DNA from: Nelumbo lutea
Lineage: Eukaryota > Streptophyta > Magnoliopsida > Proteales > Nelumbonaceae
Direction of reading: 5' to 3'
Length of the DNA: 64,000 nt
NCBI GenBank assembly: GCA_022828595.1
Contig: JAKGHH010000002.1
Span: 68,668,383 to 68,732,382, forward strand
The position numbers and the translations under genes were made by a program. The notes beneath the pieces are model-generated. The model did no database searches and was not told the origin of the DNA. It saw nothing but the letters and a program-made list of their open reading frames with translations. Shown here in pieces: positions 1 to 11,000 of this stretch (position 1 is the first letter of the stretch; each line of letters starts with the position of its first letter).

Positions 1-2473
1 TTTGGTCAAACTTTGTTTTTGTTTTTTGCTTGTAGGTATTGTTATTTCTCCTTTATCTACCAACAAAAAGAACTTCAATGACAACATTGATACTGATGTG
101 GTGACAGTTTGGAAAAGTAATACCTTCTTGTGTCAAACAGAAAAGGAGATTCTAATTTAGATGTTCCTCACACAATCCCAAGATTGGAAAGATCAAAAAT
201 AAAATGAATAGGTTGTCAACGGGTTGGGTTGGGTTCTGTACGGGTTTAGATCAACCCGAAATCATACCAAATCCAAATAACCCAACGTAGCTTATATTCA
301 AGAAAACTTATACAAACTCACAACGCCAATTAGTCAGTATTGGCTTACCACTTAACTTGACCCACTAGCACCCTTAATAATTTGACATTGGCATGCAACT
401 CTAATGGATTGGGTTAGGTTGAAGGTCAACCCAGGCCCAAGGTGCAAACCGAGGCTTAGGCTTGGCCCTACTTGAGGACAAACACAAGTTAATAAATTCT
501 AGTTCAACTCCAGCTTAATTTGACACAACTTGGGTCAAACTTAATCGAGTTTATGTTTTTCTTCCAATCCTTATATATGGACCAATTTAGGAGTAGAATT
601 GATTGGAGATATGTGTAAATTTTACTTACATTTTCTTTCCAAGAAATGGTATCTCACATATAAAGACCACCAAGAGTGTGAAAATGACTTCAGTAAAGTA
701 CAGGAATGCCACATAAAGATAAATCTCCATATATAATTGGCTTTATGGTATTCTAAAATTACAGGACTACCACATATAGGACAAATTTACTCTTTATCTC
801 ACTATATAATTGTCTCTATAATATTCGAAAATTATAGAGTTACGATTATGCCATCCTATAAAAAAATGTCATTCATCTTCTCTCTTGCCTAATTTTCTCT
901 CTCTTCCTAATCTCTATTTAAACTTTTTTTATTCATTTATTTATTTTAATATTATTATTTTTTAATTATTTATTTATTTAATAAAAGTAAATAAGTTATT
1001 TATAAATTAATAAAATAAAGGAGATTTGACATTGAGAGAATTAATAAAAATTTATTTATTTATTTTACTAATTTATATATTTATTTAGAAATATTTTACT
1101 AACAAATTATTCTCTCCCCTTGAGCCCAATATTTAGGACTGTCAATGGGTCGGGTTTGGTTCAAAGTAGTCTATATCAGTCTCATCCCAATAAACTTTTA
1201 TTTATCCATTTACTTATTTTATTCAATTTAATGAATTATCATATAAATATTAATTTATTTAAGAAAAACTAGGGTTGAACCAATGGGTTTGGTATACCTA
1301 ATGGAGCTAAATTGATCGAACATAATTATAATAGTTATGGTTCCATGATTTTGTCTCGATTAATAATTGGGCCAGTTTTTGTTCTTACCTGTCCAAAACC
1401 GATTTAGATCAAAAACTGATTATTTTATGGAAATATATAATTTTTTAACTTTCTTGTAATATTTATCGTATTTTATGTTTGAAATAGTAAATTTGATAGA
1501 TAATAAATAAGATAATATTAGTTAAAAATGTTTAACTTATTAACATAAAAATAATTTAGTATTATTTTAAGTTATTATTTGAATATAATCTGGTCTATGA
1601 TTTTATCCCAATTAAATAATTGGTTTGTGACTACTTTTACCTAGACCTGACCCGTTGACAACCCTAAACCAAAATGGTGCATGCTATAATTATTTATTAT
1701 TCGTAGTAATATAATGGCAGTTAAAAAAGATAGTTTATTTTATTATTATACCTCCAAATGACATTATTCTATTTTACCTGTGTAGAGCATAGGTTTCCCT
1801 GCTAGTTTCACTTACATTTACAAATGAAATAAATGTATGCATTTTTTCAAGGTGGGTTTAAGTAGAAATGGACTGGGTTCAGACTATCCAAGGCCTCCAA
1901 GCCCAACCAATGTTTAGGTCAGCCAAAGCCCAACTTGTAACCCAAAACTCAAACCCAACCCCATACAAAGAAAACAAAAAAGAAATAAAATAAAATAAAA
2001 TAAAAACGAAAACTGGACCAAACTGGCCGATTGGATTGGTTGAACTGCCCCTAGGTGGTTCAGTCATACCATCTTGAAAAATCGGTCAAAATTGGATGAT
2101 TGGTTCCACTTTTATAAAACCACCCAATTACTAAATGAATAGAGGTTTCATCAAAATGCTAATGGTAAAATTTAAATCCATAACCTTTTATTTGTCTTTA
2201 ATACACGTTTAAAAAAATGTGAGTTGGAGGGTTTGAACCATTCCTGGTCATTTGCTTTAAAAATTAAGGAACCATGGTCATTACCTCATTGGGGATCAAT
2301 TCGATAGCCAGCCAACAGATCTTAACTTGGAATAAAATCTCTTTCCATAAAACTAGTGTGGACAAATGAAGGATTGCAAGAATTAATCCCTTTTCATAAA
2401 ATCCTTCGAACCAAATTCTTGTATATGTGTTACAGCAATCATTTAACACCAAATGTTTCAAATATCATTGTAG
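1..2473. other. Left flank, no supported gene; probably intron 1 of HVA22-like gene A
   Basis: I see no coding exon here that I can support. Gene A is missing its first exon in this window. In the paralogue (gene B) the matching intron is about 2.9 kb, so the missing exon is probably left of position 1, and this stretch would be mostly intron 1. It is AT-rich (for example 900-1100) and carries fragments of the common plant repeat type beginning or ending near TGTCAATGGGTCGGG or CCCGTTGACA, at about 215-260, 1135-1668 and 1880-2100. The last 100 bases before 2474 align by eye with 26460-26569 in front of gene B exon 2. Confidence 0.45.
1135..1668. repeat. MITE-like inverted-repeat element, TGTCAAYGGGTC family
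   Basis: The left end reads AGGACTGTCAATGGGTCGGG. The right end, read on the other strand, is TTAGGGTTGTCAACGGGTCA, so the two ends form a terminal inverted repeat. The interior is AT-rich and non-coding. It shares long stretches with 53474-53830 (for example the run around GGTAAATTTGATAGATA), so this is a dispersed family. I could not identify a clear target-site duplication. The class is inferred: a hAT-like non-autonomous element is most likely. Confidence 0.5.
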
Positions 2474-5036
2474 GATAGCAGCCACACTGGTTGGTATTTT
2501 TGAGAAATTTCTAGATGGTTTGATTTCAAGGTACGCAGTGCTCTTTCTCTCTTTAGTGTTGATAAACATTGAGAAGTGAGTTCTCATATTCTTATAGTGG
2601 AATTCTATTATCCTCCTTGTATAGCATACCAGTAGGTAAGAAGAAATTGGTCATTCTCATCATTTTTTGTCATCCCGCTGTCTGGGTAAGATTTCTTATG
2701 CACTAGCAGCTCTTTTAATAGATAGAGTAAAAGAAATTATTTACTGTACGTTTTTGCTCTTGATCTAATATCAGAAAAACTTGTATGTGAATTTAGAGAA
2801 GGCATTACATTCTACCACCTGGTATGAAACATCATGGTCAACACCCCCCTATGTTAGCTTGGGTTTTCACTGTTGTACGTTGGCTGGGTAAGGTCAGCCT
2901 TGCAATGAGAATGTTAGGTGTTTTGACCGGTCACTACGCAAAGGTCGAAAGCAACAAAACTCAGGTACCCTTTGCATGCTTTTACATAAAATGATCATGC
3001 GATTGAAACTTGTAATTTATAACCTAGAAAGGTTATTAGGTCAAGGGTTGAGCCAATAACCCATGACATCATTTATTCCACACAAGCAAAACTTGTAATT
3101 TTGCTTGAGGCCATGTTTGTTTAAGGTATAAATATTTATCGATGTAAATGTATATTGATGGAGTTCAACTTTGACCAGTTTAAATGAGTAAACTGTTGTA
3201 ACTTTGAGAAGTGTGATTATTGATGTAATATTTACATCGATTTTATCAATGTTATATTTAAATCAATTATTGATGTAAAATTCTAACCTAACTAGAATTT
3301 ATATTGATTTTCGATGTAAAACTACATTACTCCATCCAAATGCCAACAAGTATGAATCGAGGTTGGAGTTTTACACCGATTTATATTTACATTGAAAACA
3401 AACGCAGCCTGGAGGAAAGTCTTTTGGTATTGGAGGCTAAGAGCCTATGCCATTGGTAATGTCCTCGGGCATGACATGTTAGTATTGGTGTGGGGTAAAA
3501 GAGTAATTATATAATTGACCAAGAAAAAACAAGTAGGGGACTGAATGGATGGATTGACGCGTTGTGCTTGTGCACACTATTAGCTCCCAACACCCAAATG
3601 GTCTGATGAAATTCTCTGTCACATGCGGCCTCCACACTAGTGTTTGAAGGAAAAGACAAAATTAATTCACGCATTGGTGTATTTGCATTTCGTAGTTTTC
3701 CAGGTTAATTTAATGGTCCAATCATCCGGTTCGGTCAAAACCTAATAACTTCACAAGCTGAACAGCTTTTGATATTCAACATACACTAGAAGACTTGAAC
3801 TATCTTTTCAGAAACCCCAAAAATGACAGAAATATATAAGCCATGTAGTTAATTGTGAACGATTCAATACCTCTCTAATTTGTAATTTTTATAAGATCTC
3901 TAAAATGCATAATTTTTTGAAGGCTAGAGGATTGATGAAGATATTGACAACTTGATATTCATTCTTGATGGAACTTCAGTTCAATTTGCCCCATTTCTCC
4001 TTCCATGGAAAACTAGATTTTTTGTTGAAATGTTGTCTATACGGGCACCTGATTCCTCATATACTACTGTTGTCTAGATAGATTGATTATCACTTCAATC
4101 TATCTAAGTCTAAGCCCAAGTCGGTACCTTCAATTTATAATCTTTCCACTTTAAATTGATGTTGCCAGGATAATTGAATTTACCTGTTTATTTTTAGGAT
4201 TCAATTTCTTATAGAAAATATTAGAGATTTTCATCCATCAAAGTACATGATCTTACATGTTTTACACTTCTTGATCCCTATACATCATTAACTTTTATCT
4301 TCATTTGTCAAAAATAAAATTTCATGTCTTAGATGCTTGATTGGAAAGTGCTCGTAAGATATGCTTACCCTACTTATTATTATTGCACAATTGTGGAGAA
4401 AAATAAAGGCGAGATTGAAGAACTCCGGCGTTGGTGTCAATATTGGTAATTTAAAATGTTCTTCAAATATTAATACATGTAACTTAAGTTCTATGGTGCT
4501 TTGCTTTGTAACTAACTTCGGGTTCTAGGATGCTTTGTTTTTGTGCTTCTTAATTGATGCTATGGAACTTATTGTTTAATTTTAAATCTCCTAATTAATG
4601 TTTCTACTTCAACTTTAATTCTCAAGTGATTTTGAATCTCATTCTTGTTTGAATGTATGAATAGATCTTTGAAAGTTCATCATAATCATTATCATTTAAG
4701 CCTTATCCCCACTATATGGGTCACTACATGAATCCAATTTGGCCATTTTGCTCTATTTAATGACATCTTATTATTAAATTATGAGTATTTAAATCATTTC
4801 TTATTATTTCAACCAATGTCCTTTTTGGTCCACCCCTAGTCCTCTCCTTCAAATTATAATAGAATCACTTCTTACTAGGGGTGCACTTTGTGTGGGCCCA
4901 GCCCAAAATTTTACATGCACTGGGTTCTGACCTAAGAAGTTGGTAGCCCAAACTCGGCCCAAGCCTGATCCAACAATACACATTTGTACATACATGTGTA
5001 TATATATGTAAATTTTGTATATATACATACACACAA

Positions 5037-5068
<32 letters not shown>

Positions 5069-8000
5069 TTCTTTTTTCTACAATCAAGGGTTGAAGTCAA
5101 TTTAATATTAACGTTATTATATATAAAATAGCATACTTATCATGTTTAAAAAAAATTGCATAACTTATAGTTGGCATATTTTTGATGTATTATGCATAGT
5201 TGTATATTTTTTAAAAAACGTACATTTGCATATATAGGTAGTTGCATACATCTATAGTACTCACATAAATAGATGTTTATGTAATAATTATCCATATAAA
5301 CATGAAACTAAGTTTAGGTTTTTGGGTAAAGCCTCAACCCAATATTTTTTGGGTTACCTTCAGACTAATCCAATTCAAGTTACAGTACCACCCACAAGTG
5401 TTCCAATGATTATCTATCCTCATGCATAGCCTTAATTACGTCCACATATCTATTTGGAACATTTTCTTTTCCAAGATCCACCATAATATCCCTTTAGAGA
5501 CTCTATCATATACTTTCTCTACATCAATCAACATCATATGAAAATCTATATTTTTCTCTTCAAAGATTTTTATCAATTATCTCAAAAGAATAAAATCTTT
5601 CATGGTTGATTTCTCTGCCATAAACCCAAACTGGTCCTCTAATATATTTGTTTCATCTCATAACCTTTGCTCAATTAGTTTATCTCAAAGCTTCATGGTG
5701 TGGCTCATTCTAAAAAAGTTCATCAAAATATTTATAAAAGACAAGTAGAAAAATTTTATTAGAATAAAGATGATACCTCTAATTATGTAGAGAAATGTTC
5801 AAAGGGTAACATGATTAGTTTTCTAAATTAATTATAAATAGTAGCCAATCCCTACTATAGCATATCATATGATTGTCTTGATATTCAGGGTAATCAATAC
5901 CAAGATGGGAGTGTGATTTGAATTATTTTGTAAAATATCATGATATCGCATGTCTATTATTAAAATATCAAATAAAAATAAAATAAAAAGATAAATTGCA
6001 GATAACCACCCTATACTTTGAGGGTAGGGACACTTAGCTCCCGAACTTTCATTTATGACAAACACCCACTGAACTTTCAAATTCCAACACTTTTCTACCT
6101 CTTCGTTAATTGGATTGACAGAAAGGATTAATTAACTAAAAGGTCCTTTTAGGATGCATATGTGATGGAGGCCCATCCCAAGGCCCATCTCACCCTAGGG
6201 GCGGCAGCTCCTAGGATAAGGACAAGAATCCAAGACACATCAAGAATTCAAAGAATCCAAGATTCATCAAGAATTCAAGAATTCTAGATAATCCAAGATT
6301 CATGCATGGATAAGATCAAGGGAGATCGGACGGGGGAGATCAAGTCAAGAAGAGTTCGATCCTATCTACAAGTTTGAGATGTTTAGATCAAATCTAATTT
6401 CTTTTCCTAGTTCTTTTATAATTTCTCAATGTATTATAAATACTGCTATTCCCCAGAATTATTAATCAATTCATACTTCAGATTTTCAGAATTTTTTCAA
6501 TTTCTCTTCTTCCTATTTTCGCCACATTTTTCTCTCTCCTAAAGAAATCAGTGTTTTTCGCTAAGTGCTAGCGGACGCCCGATGCTTGCATAGCCAGTTC
6601 CGGTTCTCATTGCTTCCATGCTGCGTCAGGTGGTATCAGAGCAGGGAATTCGCCCAGTCATGTCCAACCCAAACGGTAGCAGTCGCAACCCACCCCGTGA
6701 CGGAGATCAGGGGTTCCCAGCTGTTTGGAGAGCAATCGAAGAGCAACGTACAGCCACACGTAACATCGAACGACAGTTGGCAGAGGTGACTGAACAATTG
6801 CAAACCTTGTTACGGGAGGTTGTCCCACGAATCCGGGAACATCCACAGCAGATCACAGGAGACGACCACGACAGACCACCCGTCGCTACTGCGTCCCGAC
6901 GTCCAGTTCTTGACGACGACAGTGATGACGATTTCGAATTTGGTGGTGCTTCAGCTCTTCCAGGCAACGACAGAAACGGTAGAAATTGGCACAATCAAGG
7001 TAATTTCAACCCCCGTAGGAATAATGATGAATTTAAACTCAAGGTAGATATTCCTACTTTTAGTGGAGATCTTGGTATAGAGGGACTTCTAGATTGGATC
7101 ACAGAAGTCGATAGGTTCTTTGATTACATGGAAATACCAGAGGAACGAAGGGTAAAATTGGTAGCTTTCCGATTAAAGGGAGGCGCATCTGTTTGGTGGG
7201 AACGGATGAGAGAAACCCGGATGAGAGAAGGAAGGGGTCATGTTCGAACCTAGAGGCGCATGAAACAACTTATAAGAGGTAGATTTTTACCCCCAGATTA
7301 TGAACAGTACATGTTTGAATCTTATCAGAGGTGTGCGCAGGGTTCTCATAGTGTTAACGAGTATACATCTGAATTTTTGAGATTAGCTGAAAGAAACCAA
7401 TTATCTGAAAGTGATAACCAGCAGGCAGCCCGTTATCTAAGCGGTTTGAGACCGTCCATCAGAGACAAAATTGCTGTACAAATGGTTCTTAGTGTGCAGG
7501 AAGCAAGGAACCTAGCCTTGAAAGCAGAATTAATGTTCTATGACAAGGCATGCAGTGATAATTATCGCCGGTACAGCGGGAGCAACAACAGACCGGCAAC
7601 TGTCAACAGGAACAAATCAGTTCCGACAGTACAACCTTCTCACCCAGCAAGTACAAGTAACGTCGGTAAGGCTACTACAGGAGGACATACTCGAGGTAAT
7701 CCTTCCAACCCTCCTAAAACCAGTAACCCTTATGTAAGGCCTGCTCCTATTAAATGTTTTAAATGTAATGAGGTTGGACATAGATCCAGTGACTGTCCCA
7801 GGAGGAAGGCAGTCAATATGGTAGAAAGGGAAGAGGAAGAAGATATTGGGGAAGAAGTATATTGTGGACCTGATGGGGAGGATGAAGAGGGTCCATATGA
7901 GCATGAGGAGTATACTTGTGTGGTAAGAAAATTAATGTTGTCCAAGAAAAATAAGGATACTTCTCAAAGGCACAGATTATTTCGTACCAGGTGTACTGTC

Positions 8001-11000
8001 AAGGGAAAATTATTTAATTTAATTATTGATAGTGGTAGTCAGGAAAATATTATTTGCAAGGATGTTATCCAACAATTACAGCTGATTCCTGAAAAACATC
8101 CCAACCCATACACAATTGGATGGATCAAGAAAGGAGGCGGTGTACGAGTGGAAGAACGCTGCAAGGTACCTTTTTCAATTGGTAAGTACCATGATGAAGC
8201 ATATTGTGATATTGTAGATATGGATGCTTGCCATATTTTGTTAGGGAGGCCTTGGCAATTTGATACAGATGCAAGGCACATGGGTAGGAAGAATACCTAC
8301 CAAGTTGAAAAAGAAGGTACACGTTATACTTTGTTACCCATAGCAGAAAAAAGTATTACAAATACTCCAAAGGCACATGAGAAAAATTTCCTTACCATCA
8401 CCCATCATCATGCTGAATTTGTTAAAGAATGTAAGGATACTCATGAGATACATTTGTTAGTAGTAAAAGGAGAAGATGTTAATGATGAAAATACCATTCT
8501 AGCTGAAATACAGAGACTACTGGATGAATTTAATGATGTAGTTCCAGAGGAGTTACCAAATGAACTCCCTCCCATGAGAGATATACAGCACCATATTGAT
8601 TTTGTTTCAAGTGCTAGTCTACCTAACCTCCCACATTACAGGATGAGTCCTAAGGAGAATGAAATTTTACGAGCAAAGGTAGAAGAATTATTGAAAAAGG
8701 GACACATTCAAATCAGCATGAGTCCTTGTGCAGTACCTGCCTTATTAACACCTAAGAAGGATGGTAGTTGGAGAATGTGTGTCGACAGCAGGGCCATTAA
8801 CAAGATCACCATTGGGTACAAATTCCCCATTCCTAGGCTGGATGACATGCTGGACCAACTAAGTAGAACTGTAGTTTTCTCAAAAATAGATCTCAGGAGT
8901 GGATATCATCAAATTGGGATCTGTCTCGGAGATGAATGGAAGACAACCTTCAAGACTAGAGATGGCTTGTTCGAGTGGTTGGTCATGCCCTTTGGACTAA
9001 CCAACACGCCCAGCACTTTCATGAGGCTGATGAACCAGGTATTGCGCCCCTTCATTGGTAAATTTGTGGTAGTCTATTTCGATGATATTTTGATATACAG
9101 TAAATCTATCACTGAGTATGTGGGACATATTAGGGAGGTCCTAAAAACATTGAGGGAAAACAAATTATATGCTAATTTGAAGAAATGCATCTTTATGAAT
9201 GATAATTTATTATTCCTGGGATTTATTATAAGCAAGGATGGTGTGAAAGTAGATGAGAAAAAGGTGAAAGCCATTAGGGAGTGGCCGACCCCATCCACTG
9301 TCACAGATGTCAGGCGATTTCATGGGTTGGCAACCTTCTATAGCGTTTTATTAAGAATTTTAGTAGTATCATGGCTCCCACTACTGAATGCTTGAAGAAG
9401 GGGAAATTTCAATGGGGAGAAGAACAAGAGCAAAGTTTTGCTCTCATAAAAGAAAAGTTATGTATTGCTCCTGTTCTTGCCTTACCAGATTTCAATAAAT
9501 TATTTGAAGTTGAATGTGACGCCAGTGGATTTGGCATAGGGGCCGTATTGTCCCAAGAGAAAAGACCCATTGCCTTCTTTAGTGAAAAATTATGTGAAGC
9601 CAAGAGAAAGTGGTCTACTTATGACAAGGAGTTTTATGCTGTGATAAGAGCCTTGAAAACATGGGAACACTATTTAATTGCAAAAGAATTTGTTCTCTAT
9701 ACTGACCACCAGGCCCTAAAATATCTTAGTGGGCAAAAGCAATTAAGAAGTGATTTACATGCTAGATGATCTGCTTTTCTAGACAAGTTCCCATATAAAA
9801 TTGTGTATAAGACAGGACAACAAAATAAAGTGGTTGATGCACTTAGTAGGCGTGTAGCTCTCATCAAGACCCTCAGCGTTGAGATTATGGGTTTTGAGTG
9901 CCTAAAAGACTTATATGCCCAAGATGAAGACTTCCAACAGGTATGGGAGAAATGTGTGAATAAGCAGTCAGCAGAAGACTTCTTTATTTATGACAGGTTC
10001 CTTATGAAAGGGGAGCAGCTGTGTATCCCTTGCACCTCCCTCCGCGAAAAGATCATCAGGGATTTGCATGGGAGTGGACTAGCAGGACACTTGGGAAGGG
10101 ACAAAACAATAGAAGCTGTTAAGGGGCGATATTACTGGCCGAAATTGAGAAGGGACGTGTCTACCATCGTAAGCAGGTGCTATGTTTGTCAGACAACTAA
10201 GAGACAAACCCAGAACACAGGTCTCTACATGCCCCTACCCGTTCCTACTGCTATATGGGAAGACTTGTCCATGGATTTTGTGCTAGGCTTGCCAAAGACC
10301 CAGAGGAACATGGACTCCATCTTCGTGGTGGTTGATAGGTTCTCAAAAATGGCTCACTTCCTCCCATGCAAGAAAACAGCAGATGCATCCGCAACAGCCA
10401 AATTATTTTTCAGGGAGATTGTTCGCTTACATAGGGTACCCAAGACCATCACTTCAGATCGTGACACACGGTTCCTCAGTCACTTTTGGATGACCCTGTG
10501 GAGGTTGTTTGATTCATTACTTAATTTCAACAGTACAGCCCATCCGCAGACAGATGGACAAACAGAAGTGGTAAATCGAACCTTAGGGAATTTAATTCGC
10601 AGCATATGTCGGGAACGACCGAAACAATGGGACTTCGCCATAGCCCAGGCTGAGTTCGCCTATAACAATGCAGTGCATAGTTCTACAGGCAGATCCCCAT
10701 TCTCCATCGTGTACATGAAGGTCCCTAACCATGCGTTGGATCTAGTGAAACTACCCAAGTTACCCAGCGCCAGTATCTCAGCAGAGTAGATGGCAGAACA
10801 AATCCAGTCCGTCCAAAACGCCGTGAAGCAGAAGCTAGAGCAATCCAACGCCAAGTACAAGATGGCCGCAGATAAACACCGCCGACCTCAAGTGCTTGAT
10901 GTAGGTGATGATGTTATGGTCTTCTTAAGGAAGGAAAGAATTCCCATAGGTACCTACAACAAGTTGAAGCCTCGGAAGTACGATCCATACAAGATCATGA

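Noticed and set aside
1..180. Possible exon after CTTGTAG at the left edge
   Set aside because: It gives an open stretch of about 40 codons with no similarity to the HVA22 module or any family I know; the evidence is too weak.
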